Of a stretch of 47,717 bases of DNA, positions 9,095 to 16,457 are shown in pieces. A model generated the notes under the pieces. The model did not search any database. It was not told the origin of the DNA and saw only the letters and a program-made list of their open reading frames with translations. Origin of the DNA: an uncultured bacterium (GTDB lineage Bacteria; Bacteroidota; Rhodothermia; Rhodothermales; Rubricoccaceae); the NCBI GenBank assembly GCA_947493945.1, contig CANLSR010000016.1, forward strand, positions 1-47,717, given 5' to 3'. The position numbers and the translations under genes are program-made. Within the stretch, counting starts at the first letter, position 1. Every line of letters begins with the position of its first letter.

Positions 9095-9789
9095 CAGGCC
9101 ACCTCGGGGATGGGGACGCCCGTCTCTGCCGCCACGCCGTCGCCGCTGGCGGCAGCGGGCAGACGGCCGATGACCGTCTCGCCGGCGACCGTCCGCTGCC
9201 CGAGGGCCACGTCCAGCTCGACCTGGGGCGGCACCGCCACCTCCAGGCGCGCCCCGAGCCTAGACGCCCCGTAGCGCTCGCCCGCCGACATCCGCTCGCC
9301 GACGGGCGCGTCGTAGGCCACCTGCCGGGCGATCTGCCTCACCAGCACCGGCACCCCCGAGGCGTGCCGCAGCCCGACCTCACTGCGCGGCCCGCTGCCG
9401 ATTCCCAGCGGGTGCCACGCGGCGAGGGGCCGGCCCGGCAGGTAGCGCTCGAACTCGACGGCCCCCGTGGCCGGCGACCGGTTGACGCAGACGTCGAGCG
9501 GCGACAGGGAGATGGAGACGCGCTGGGACGGCCCCCTGAGGTAGACCGGCTCGTGCTCCTCGACGATCTCGGCCACCGTCCCGTCGGCCGGGGCCAGCAG
9601 CAGCCAGTCGGCGCCCGGCGGAGGCGTCCGCGCGGGGTCGCGGAAGGACCAGAGCGTGAGGCCGGACACGAGCGCGCCCAGCGCCGTCAGCGCGAGCCCC
9701 CACCCGCCGACCAGCAGGCCGACGACGGCCAGGCCCGCGCCGACGAGGACGGCCGCGGCCATGAGACGAGGGCCTTCGGGTGCAGACAC
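9094..9789 (-). CDS. psd: Phosphatidylserine decarboxylase-like protein lacking key active-site residues
   Basis: A 231-residue protein of the short (PSD-A) phosphatidylserine decarboxylase family: two hydrophobic N-terminal segments, then FRDPART, LLLAPADGTVAEIVEEH, ISLSPLDVCVNRSPATGAVE and GERYGASRLGARLEVAVPP. Family members normally have a His in the VHVNR motif and a Gly-Ser self-cleavage site (RFGSR), whose Ser becomes the pyruvoyl cofactor. Here these read VCVNR and RLGAR (His to Cys, Ser to Ala); I rechecked both codons, TGC and GCG. The Asp of APADG is kept. Without the serine the classic self-processing cannot occur, so the product may be a pseudoenzyme. Start ATG at 9789; overlaps pssA by one base. 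Confidence 0.88.
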   Translation of the reverse strand: MSAPEGPRLMAAAVLVGAGLAVVGLLVGGWGLALTALGALVSGLTLWSFRDPARTPPPGADWLLLAPADGTVAEIVEEHEPVYLRGPSQRVSISLSPLDVCVNRSPATGAVEFERYLPGRPLAAWHPLGIGSGPRSEVGLRHASGVPVLVRQIARQVAYDAPVGERMSAGERYGASRLGARLEVAVPPQVELDVALGQRTVAGETVIGRLPAAASGDGVAAETGVPIPEVA

Positions 9790-9980
9790 GGGCGATCGGG
9801 TGGGGGCCCTGTCAACGCCGGGTCCCCGGGGCGGCGTTCCGCCCGGACCGAGACCGGCGCGGCTCGCCGGCTGGCGGGGCCGGCTGGCGGGCGCGTGCCG
9901 CCAGCGGCGGGCGTCGGCGGGGCCCTGCGAATCTCCGCCCGGGCCACCTCCGTAGCCCCGTCTCGCTCCCTCCCCTCCCC

Positions 9981-10322
9981 ATGAACCTCCTCCTCCGCTG
10001 GCTCGCCAGCGCCCTCGCCCTGCTGGCCGTCGCCTACCTCGTCCCCGGCGTGATCGTCGACGGCTTCGGCGCCGCCGCGATCGCGGCGCTCGTGATCGGC
10101 CTGGTCAACGCGACCATCGGCCTGGTCGTCAAGCTGATCACGACGCCCGTGCGCTGGCTCACGCTGGGCCTGTTCACGCTGGTCATCAACGCCGGCCTGT
10201 TCTGGCTGGCGACCGTCGCCGTCGACGGGTTCGGAGTGACTGGGGCCGTCGCGGCGTTGGTCGGGTCGCTGGTCTACGGGCTGCTGGCCAGCCTCATCCA
10301 GTCTGTCCTCGGCGCCAAGTAG
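9981..10322 (+). CDS. Phage-holin-family (four-helix) membrane protein
   Basis: A 113-residue, very hydrophobic protein with four predicted membrane helices: MNLLLRWLASALALLAVAYL, a second around AAIAALVIGLVNATIGLVVK, then WLTLGLFTLVINAGLFWLA and a last one before the terminal VLGAK. It matches the mycobacterial 4-TMS phage-holin superfamily (YvlD-like), which is widespread in chromosomes and is not evidence of a prophage. Role unknown; YvlD relatives are linked to envelope stress, which fits the stress cluster that follows. Start ATG at 9981, the only one that gives a clean membrane protein. Single gene, diverging from psd. Confidence 0.88.
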   Translation: MNLLLRWLASALALLAVAYLVPGVIVDGFGAAAIAALVIGLVNATIGLVVKLITTPVRWLTLGLFTLVINAGLFWLATVAVDGFGVTGAVAALVGSLVYGLLASLIQSVLGAK

Positions 10323-10386
10323 GCCCGCGGGCCTGCCCACCGCCGAGACCGTGCGCGTGGGCGGCCCCGGTCACGCCGACGAAAAA

Positions 10387-10412
10387 GGGCCTCCCGCTTC
10401 GGCGGGAGGCCC
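10387..10412 (-). terminator. Intrinsic terminator with TTCG tetraloop
   Basis: A perfect 11-bp stem (GGGCCTCCCGC / GCGGGAGGCCC) closes a TTCG tetraloop. The five A residues at 10382-10386 give a T-run on the minus strand, so it ends transcription of the envelope gene that stops at 10499. It may also act for the convergent holin-family gene, but the plus strand has no T-run. Confidence 0.85.
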
Positions 10413-10483
10413 TCTGCGCTCGGGCGAGCTCTGGATCAGGGCGGGCGGCACGCCGGGTCAGCGGTGCCGCATCGCCGTTCCGA

Positions 10484-10507
10484 GAGCTACTGCTTGAGCT
10501 ACTGCTT
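10484..10507. repeat. 12-bp tandem duplication spanning a stop codon
   Basis: GAGCTACTGCTT occurs twice in tandem (10484-10495, 10496-10507). On the coding strand this gives Lys-Gln-stop-Leu-Lys-Gln-stop, so the end of the envelope gene, with its TAG codon, has been duplicated. The second in-frame TAG acts as a backup stop four codons downstream. Confidence 0.85.
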
Positions 10508-11362
10508 GGACAGCTCGCCGCGGCTGTCGACCACGATCACGACGCGTCGCGCCTCGGCCGCGGTCCGGTCGGCCTCGGACAAGGTGGAGACGCCGAGCAT
10601 CTCGCGCGCGAAGGACCGGACGGTGCCGTTGATGTTGAGCACGTCGCCGGTGTTGATGTTGAAGACGCCGTCGGTGCCGCCGGCGCCGCGCTGGGACTCG
10701 CCCAGGTCCTCCATCACGACCAACGTCCGCTCGGCGCCGTCGCCGACGTAGAACGTGCTGTCGCCCGCGAGAGCGGTCACACGGACGCCGGTGAGGGCGA
10801 TGGACTCTCCGACGGTCAGGTCGCCCGCCAGCGGGGAGACGTCGGCGTCAGCCGTCATGTCGTCGTCCATCGTGTCGTCCATCATGCCGTCGGCCATCGC
10901 GCCGTCCAGGACGGTCAGGCTGGTGGCGCGCACGTACTGGTCGCCCACCATGGCGGCCTGCTCTGAGGTCAAGCCCCAGGGAGTCACGTCGGCGGGCGTC
11001 GGCTCCATCGTGCCGACGATGGCGAGGTGCTGGCCCGGCGTCACGTCGTAGCGACCCTCGGTGGCCGTGTTCGGCGTCGCCTCCTCTTCGAGGTAGACCA
11101 GGGTCTCGTCGGTGCCGCCCTCGGTGGGCGCGACGAAGAACGTGTTGTCGCCGACCACGCTCGTGACGTAGACGTCGGACAGGTCGAGCGCCGCGACGGG
11201 CTCGTCGACCACCTCCACCGGGTCCTCTACGATCTCGCTTTCCTCGTTGTCGCCGAAGGTCTCGAATAGGAACCAGATCAGGAGGGCCAGCAGCAGGAGG
11301 CCGACCAACCAAAGCCACGGGGGGACTCCGGTTTTGGTTCGTTCGACAGGGATGTTCGCCAT
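10499..11362 (-). CDS. Membrane-anchored protein with two repeated beta domains (MANIPVERT paralogue A)
   Basis: A 287-residue protein with a short cytoplasmic N-terminus (MANIPVERTKTG), one membrane helix (WLWLVGLLLLALLIWFLF), an acidic linker, and two related domains of about 95 residues: LSDVYVTSVVGDNTFFVAPT... (about 55-150) and ESIALTGVRVTALAGDSTFY... (about 187-285). Each has GDxTFxV, a TLVxxE strand and a TPGQ/NTGD turn, suggesting an OB-like beta fold. A Met/Asp-rich stretch (DGMMDDTMDDDM) lies between the domains. Start ATG at 11362 matches the paralogue at 14220-14765 residue for residue. I know no function; the domains would face the periplasm. It is last in the minus-strand stress cluster, 250 bases after the 17M/YsnF gene, behind a separate terminator. 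Confidence 0.8.
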   Translation of the reverse strand: MANIPVERTKTGVPPWLWLVGLLLLALLIWFLFETFGDNEESEIVEDPVEVVDEPVAALDLSDVYVTSVVGDNTFFVAPTEGGTDETLVYLEEEATPNTATEGRYDVTPGQHLAIVGTMEPTPADVTPWGLTSEQAAMVGDQYVRATSLTVLDGAMADGMMDDTMDDDMTADADVSPLAGDLTVGESIALTGVRVTALAGDSTFYVGDGAERTLVVMEDLGESQRGAGGTDGVFNINTGDVLNINGTVRSFAREMLGVSTLSEADRTAAEARRVVIVVDSRGELSKQ

Positions 11363-11514
11363 GGGTGTGGGTGTGGGTTGGGAGAGGGGGAGCACGGACG
11401 GTGCCTCGCCAGCCTACGCGCCGAGTCCGCCGGCGGTTCGCGGGCCGCCGGGAGGCCAGAGGCTGGCCTCTTATTCCCCAGGGACGCGGGCGGGCGCCCC
11501 CGCCAGTGCCCCGG

Positions 11515-11542
11515 CCCGCTGGCGATGGCCGCCGCCAGCGGG
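11515..11542. repeat. CCCGCTGGCG/CGCCAGCGGG inverted repeat (dispersed intergenic palindrome)
   Basis: A perfect 10-bp inverted repeat with an 8-base spacer. The same arm sequence, CCGCTGGCGG or its complement, is found between many genes of this chromosome segment (for example 118-127, 15168-15187, 16425-16449, 18972-18980). It may be a REP-like element or part of transcription ends. Confidence 0.7.
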
Positions 11543-11548
11543 GGGCGC

Positions 11549-11590
11549 AAAAAAGCGCGGGCGCGGAAGCCGTAGCTCCCACGCCCGCGC
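11549..11590 (-). terminator. Terminator of the 17M-like/YsnF gene
   Basis: On the minus strand a 9-bp stem (GCGCGGGCG / CGCCCGCGC, arms 11582-11590 and 11555-11563) is followed by six T residues (11549-11554). It lies 21 bases after the stop of the gene ending at 11612, so the downstream envelope gene probably has its own promoter. Confidence 0.75.
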
Positions 11591-11611
11591 GGTCGTCAGC
11601 CGAGGCCGTCC

Positions 11612-12652
11612 TTAGACAGCGGCCCGGGCCTTGTTGTAGCCGTGACGGACGGCGTCCTTGAACTCGTCCCAGGCGCTCTCGTCGCCCTCGTTGTAGCGCG
11701 TCGAGTAGTCCGTGCGGAGGTCGTTCTCCACCTGGTTGTAGTCGCGGTCCGAGTACGTCTGGCCGGCGGCATAGCCGTACTGGTAGGCCGGCTTGTACGT
11801 GTCGTAGTCGCGGCCGGTCGACTTGTAGGTCGACGCGTAGTGCGTCTGGAAGTCGGGGTCCATCGTCGCGTACGTCTGGTCGGCGATCTGCTCGACCTCG
11901 ACGCGGGTGCGCCGGACCTCGCCGCCAACCGTCTCCTCGCGGACCTTCACGTCCTTGCCGACGGTTACGGTGCCCGTCTGGACTGCCGTCTTCTCGACCA
12001 CGGCCTCCTCGTCGCGCTCGACGAGCTCGACCGTCTGGTCCTTGAACGCGGCGTCGGCCTCGTCGGACGTCAGCGTACGGTTGGTGGTCTCGCGGTCGAC
12101 CACGATCTCCTCGTCGCGCAGGCGGAGCGTCTCCTCCTCGACGTCGGTCTCGACGTACTTGTGGACGCGGACGCCGCCGCGGACGACCTCGCGCTTGCCG
12201 ATCTTGAGGTGCTCCTCGATCTCCTGGAGACGCTGCTTCGACTGGTCCGCGAACTCCTCGCGGTTGGCCTCCATCTTGTCGGCCGTGTACACGTCCTTGC
12301 CGGTGTCGGCGAGGTAGGCCTCCGAGCGATCCTCGAAGCGGACCGGGTTGTGCTGGGCCATGATGTCGACGGCGCGGTCGACGTCGTTGTCGTGCACGCG
12401 GGCGATCACGAGCGAGCCGCCGCGGCGGACGCCCTCGGAGTAGAAGCGGGTCTCGTCGTCGACGATCCCGTAGCGCGAGAGCGCCTCCGGAGTCGCGTCG
12501 CGGCTGGCGTCGACGTCGTATCCGGTGTCGTCGCCTTTTTCGTTGGAGGCGAACCGGAGGTGGTCTTCGCCGAAGCCTGCGGCCTCGAGCTTTTGAACGA
12601 CGTTGTGGGCAGTGGTTCGGTCGTCATAAAGACCGACAATAGTCTTAGCCAT
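11612..12652 (-). CDS. General stress protein 17M-like / YsnF (DUF2382) fusion with aromatic tail
   Basis: A 346-residue, highly charged soluble protein in three parts. Residues 1-100 are a general stress protein 17M-like domain (MAKTIVGLYDDRTTAHNVVQ, then GGSLVIARVHDNDVDRAVDI). Residues about 145-255 are a YsnF/AvaK DUF2382 domain (KREVVRGGVRVHKYVETDVE, VELVERDEEAVVEK, DVKVREETVGGEVRRTRVEV). The last 80 residues form a tail with FQTHYASTY, YKPAYQYGYAAG and AVRHGYNKAR, shared with the protein at 13276-13860. YsnF proteins are induced by salt, desiccation or oxidative stress in other bacteria; their biochemical activity is unknown. Start ATG at 12652. The spacing of 57 bases from the YsnF gene upstream fits one operon. 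Confidence 0.85.
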   Translation of the reverse strand: MAKTIVGLYDDRTTAHNVVQKLEAAGFGEDHLRFASNEKGDDTGYDVDASRDATPEALSRYGIVDDETRFYSEGVRRGGSLVIARVHDNDVDRAVDIMAQHNPVRFEDRSEAYLADTGKDVYTADKMEANREEFADQSKQRLQEIEEHLKIGKREVVRGGVRVHKYVETDVEEETLRLRDEEIVVDRETTNRTLTSDEADAAFKDQTVELVERDEEAVVEKTAVQTGTVTVGKDVKVREETVGGEVRRTRVEVEQIADQTYATMDPDFQTHYASTYKSTGRDYDTYKPAYQYGYAAGQTYSDRDYNQVENDLRTDYSTRYNEGDESAWDEFKDAVRHGYNKARAAV

Positions 12653-12709
12653 GGGAGTAGAGTTGGGTTGGGGAGAGAAAAGAGATGCGGAAGAGCCGGC
12701 CGGATAGGA

Positions 12710-13279
12710 TCAGGCCGAGCCGTCGTCGATACCGGACGGCGGGAGCCGTTCGACGTCGACCCGCTGACGGCGGAGTGTGACGCTCTCGGGACCGGAAACC
12801 CGTTCCCGTCGCGTCACCAGGCGGACCTCCTCGCGGAGGACCAGTTGTTTGTGGACCACGAGGACCTCCTCGTAGACCGGGACGATGGTCACGTCGCCCT
12901 CGACGCGGGACCCTTCGGCTTGGTCGACCGGGCGGTCGACCGGGACGCGCTCGACCTCTACGGTCTCGCGCCAGCCGTCGGCGTCCACCGGGACCTCCCG
13001 CGCTTCGGTCACCGTCCGTGCGCGGACGCGGCCGGTCTCCCGGCTCTCGACGCGCACGTCGAGCCGTTCCTCGACTTCTGCGAGCGACTGGCGGTCCGCG
13101 GCGAACGTGTCAAAGGGCACGTCGGAGCGGTAGGACCCGTCGTCGAGACGCGTCACCAGACGGGGGTCGAGGCGGACGGACGTGCCGTTGGGCAGCCGGA
13201 CCTCGACCCGCTCTGGGTTGACCGACTCGACCACCGCGGGGCGGTCGTCCGGGTCCAGGATGACGGCGTCTGCGGTCAC
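12710..13279 (-). CDS. YsnF/AvaK domain (DUF2382) protein
   Basis: A 189-residue protein. Residues about 1-65 form a small beta-rich N-terminal segment (VEVRLPNGTSVRLDPRLVTR). Residues about 68-180 are a DUF2382 domain with the typical pattern of repeated VEVERVPVDRPV, VEGDVTIVPVYEEVLVVHKQ and LREEVRLVTRRER strands. No membrane segment. The start is GTG at 13279, overlapping the stop of the upstream PRC-type gene by four bases (GTGA), so the two are translationally coupled. In other bacteria DUF2382 proteins often sit beside or are fused to PRC-barrel domains, as here. The molecular role is unknown; the setting suggests a stress response. Confidence 0.87.
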   Translation of the reverse strand: MTADAVILDPDDRPAVVESVNPERVEVRLPNGTSVRLDPRLVTRLDDGSYRSDVPFDTFAADRQSLAEVEERLDVRVESRETGRVRARTVTEAREVPVDADGWRETVEVERVPVDRPVDQAEGSRVEGDVTIVPVYEEVLVVHKQLVLREEVRLVTRRERVSGPESVTLRRQRVDVERLPPSGIDDGSA

Positions 13280-13860
13280 CGTGTCGCGTGCTGCGCCCGG
13301 GTGTACCCGTAGCGGATCGCGTCGCGGTCAGAGTCGAAGTCGCGGTCGGCGTAGTCGGTGCCGTACCCGGTGCGGAGCTCGTCCTCGGCGTCGACGTACG
13401 AGCGGTTCCGGTTGGACTCGGTGTGGGCCGAGTCGAAGCCGTACCGGTAGGCCGGGTCGTAGTCGTCGTAGGAGCCGCCAGCCGAGCCGTACGACGAGTC
13501 GTAGTGGGTGCGGAAAGCGTCGGCGTGGGCCTCGTAGTCGGCGTCCTCGACCGCCTCGCGGCGCAGGACCTGACCGGAGTCTCCGTAAACCCGGACTGAT
13601 TCCTCGACGTCGCCGCCCGCGTCCGTGTCCACGGTGGTGAGGTAGACGACGCCGTCGCCGATCGAGATGTCCTTGGCGGGGTACTCGGTCCCGTCCTCCA
13701 GGACGATCGAGCTGACCATTTCTTGGTCGGTGTCCACGATCATAGAATCGACCGTGCCGACCGGGCCACCGTCTTTGTCAACGGCACGGAAACCGCGGAT
13801 GTCTTGGTCTTCAAACTCAAGCTTCCATTCGCCGGTATCCGAGAGAGCAGTGCGAGACAT
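13276..13860 (-). CDS. PRC-barrel-like protein with aromatic tail
   Basis: A 194-residue acidic protein. Residues about 10-80 resemble a PRC-barrel domain (DQDIRGFRAVDKDGGPVGTV, then VDTDQEMVSSIVLEDGTEYP and a DGVVYLTTV strand). Residues about 110-190 are an aromatic- and Asp-rich tail (FRTHYDSSYG, YDDYDPAYRYGFDSA, ELRTGYGTDY, IRYGYTRAQ) that matches the tail of the protein at 11612-12652 segment by segment. Start ATG at 13860. It is the first gene of the run 13860-11612. Upstream are 359 gene-free bases with an isolated perfect palindrome (13973-13984), a plausible control site. Function unknown. Confidence 0.82.
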   Translation of the reverse strand: MSRTALSDTGEWKLEFEDQDIRGFRAVDKDGGPVGTVDSMIVDTDQEMVSSIVLEDGTEYPAKDISIGDGVVYLTTVDTDAGGDVEESVRVYGDSGQVLRREAVEDADYEAHADAFRTHYDSSYGSAGGSYDDYDPAYRYGFDSAHTESNRNRSYVDAEDELRTGYGTDYADRDFDSDRDAIRYGYTRAQHATR

Positions 13861-13972
13861 ATGAGAGAGGGGAAAGTTGACGTGCTTTTGCGAGTGGCGG
13901 TATCCGAAGGATGGACTTTCCTGCTGTCAGGAGGGCATCCGCGTTTGCCCTGTTGGTGGTATCGCTTGGCTA

Positions 13973-13984
13973 GGAACTAGTTCC
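13973..13984. promoter_or_regulatory. Perfect 12-bp palindrome GGAACTAGTTCC
   Basis: GGAACTAGTTCC is perfectly self-complementary and lies 113 bases upstream of the first gene of the YsnF/PRC operon. GGAAC is also the -35 core of many ECF sigma-factor promoters, but I see no convincing -10 partner. It could instead be an operator. Assignment is tentative. Confidence 0.4.
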
Positions 13985-14181
13985 GACACGGGCCCGATTC
14001 CTGACCGTCCGGCCGAGGTCAAGCCGTGGACCCTAGACGGCGTTCGTTTCGCCGTAGATCTAGAGGCGTCTTCCACCTGGGTGGTCCCATGAGACTGGCC
14101 GATGGAGCCGAGGCTGAACCGGCGAGCGTAGCAGCGCCAGCCCAACGGTGTTCCGGCCTCCAGACCTTTCAGGGGTGCCAT

Positions 14182-14208
14182 GGGCTGGCGGGGTCCGCCC
14201 GCCAGCCC
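14182..14208 (-). terminator. Terminator-like hairpin after envelope paralogue B
   Basis: A perfect 11-bp stem (GGGCTGGCGGG / CCCGCCAGCCC) with a 5-base loop, 12 bases past the stop at 14220. There is no T-run. The arm contains the CTGGCGG core seen in other intergenic palindromes of this region. Confidence 0.6.
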
Positions 14209-14219
14209 GTGGCGGAACG

Positions 14220-14765
14220 CTAGGTCCCGACCTCGACGTTGTCGACGCCCATCGGCGCGTCGAGGACCTCGACGTTGGTGCCGCTGATCCGGACGACATC
14301 CGTGGCGGGGGTCATGCTCGTCGCCTCGGCGTCGCTGAGGCCCATGCCGGCGAGGTCCATGTCACCGAGGGCTTCCATGCGGCCGCTCGCGAGAGAGACA
14401 CGCTGGCCCGGGTTGATGTCCACCTGGCCCTCGATGCCGGCCGCGTCAGACGCGACCTCGTCGAGGATGACGAGCGTCTCGTTGCCGGTCGCGTTCTCGT
14501 CCGGCGAGACGAAGAACGTCCGGTCGCCGGTGACGCGGGTGACGTAGACGTTGGAGAGCTCCATCCCCGTCTGAACTGGGGCGACAGGGTCGATGGTCTC
14601 GACGGGTTCAACGGTCTCGATCGTGTCGTCCACGACAGCGACCTCGTCGTCGTCGCCGAGGGCGCTGATCAGGAACCAGAGGAGCAGGGCGAGCAAGAGG
14701 GCGCCGAGCAGCCAGAGCCACCAAGGTGTGCCCGTGGACGTACGTTCGACAGGGATGTTAGCCAT
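14220..14765 (-). CDS. Membrane-anchored protein with one beta domain (MANIPVERT paralogue B)
   Basis: A 181-residue protein: MANIPVERTSTGTP, one membrane helix (WWLWLLGALLLALLLWFLI), an acidic Thr/Glu/Val-rich linker and a single beta domain from about 70 (ELSNVYVTRVTGDRTFFVSP, NETLVILDEVAS, VDINPGQRVSLASG). The N-terminus, helix and domain match the longer paralogue at 10499-11362, which has two copies of the domain. Start ATG at 14765 follows that alignment. It lies upstream of the PRC/YsnF genes on the same strand, but a hairpin and 359 bases separate them. Function unknown; the domain would sit in the periplasm. Confidence 0.8.
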   Translation of the reverse strand: MANIPVERTSTGTPWWLWLLGALLLALLLWFLISALGDDDEVAVVDDTIETVEPVETIDPVAPVQTGMELSNVYVTRVTGDRTFFVSPDENATGNETLVILDEVASDAAGIEGQVDINPGQRVSLASGRMEALGDMDLAGMGLSDAEATSMTPATDVVRISGTNVEVLDAPMGVDNVEVGT

Positions 14766-15199
14766 GAGGGAAGGGGTTGGGTGAGAGAGAGGCCGCGGTC
14801 CTCGGGGTGGACGGGCCCTGGGTCTTCTACCGAGCGCCCGCCCGTTCGGTCCTGAGTCCGGGCCGTATCGGGCTTTACCCCTAGGAGTGCACGGGTGATC
14901 CCCGTATGCCCCACATCGCCCCGCAGTGCCCCATCGACTACCGGCTCACCCGACGCGCGGCTCTCCGTCGAAGCCCAGGCAACACGGCGGGCAAGAGGTG
15001 ACCGACGGCGGGGTCCAGCGGCAGACCCACGGGCCGAACGTCATCTCGCCCGCGCGCCCCGGTCCCTCCCCGCCCGAGGCGCTAGCGGACAGGACCGAAC
15101 GGACGGACCGAGTCGGCCAAACGCACGTGGGCGCCGAGGCTCGTGCCCCGGCGCCCACGCGGTGCTACTGGCGGCGCGCGCCGCCAGCGGGTCGAGCGC
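14766..15199. other. Gene-free region between fadA and envelope paralogue B
   Basis: 434 bases without a gene I can support. Present are an ACGGG/CCCGT inverted repeat (14891-14905) that could lie in the promoter of the gene starting at 14765, and two GC-rich hairpins next to the fadA stop (see 15126-15187). Confidence 0.55.
15126..15187 (-). terminator. Two hairpins after fadA
   Basis: A 20-base perfect palindrome (CTGGCGGCGCGCGCCGCCAG, 15168-15187) lies 12 bases beyond the fadA stop. A second 10-bp inverted repeat (CGTGGGCGCC / GGCGCCCACG, 15126-15135 and 15150-15159) follows. They probably end the beta-oxidation transcript, though there is no T-run. Confidence 0.55.
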
Positions 15200-16393
<1,194 letters not shown>

Positions 16394-16424
16394 ATCTATA
16401 AATGGTTGAGTTCAGAGCAGCCGT

Positions 16425-16449
16425 CCCGCTGGCGGTCGTCGCCAGCGGG
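16425..16449. repeat. CCCGCTGGCG inverted repeat between fadN and fadA
   Basis: A perfect 10-bp inverted repeat (CCCGCTGGCG / CGCCAGCGGG, 5-base spacer), the same arms as at 11515-11542. Inside an operon it might set relative expression by pausing, or protect the mRNA end, but this is only inference. Confidence 0.7.
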
Positions 16450-16457
16450 GCGAGCCC

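Larger units (their letters stand above)
13861..14219. other. Gene-free region before the stress operon
   Basis: I see no convincing gene here. It holds the presumed promoter of the PRC-type gene (minus strand), a 5-bp inverted repeat TCCTG/CAGGA (13919-13932), the palindrome at 13973-13984 and a terminator-like hairpin (14182-14208). Its base composition is less G/C-rich than the genes around it. Confidence 0.6.

Noticed and set aside
9981..10322. Prophage signal from the holin-family protein
   Set aside because: This four-helix family is a common chromosomal membrane protein, and no phage genes surround it.
11642..13312. A 556-codon plus-strand frame across the YsnF genes
   Set aside because: It is the reverse of two well-supported minus-strand genes and contains no recognisable domain.
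14905..15000. A 31-codon frame beginning MPHIAPQC on the plus strand
   Set aside because: Very short, no conserved motif, and placed in an intergenic stretch with hairpins; not enough to call a gene.
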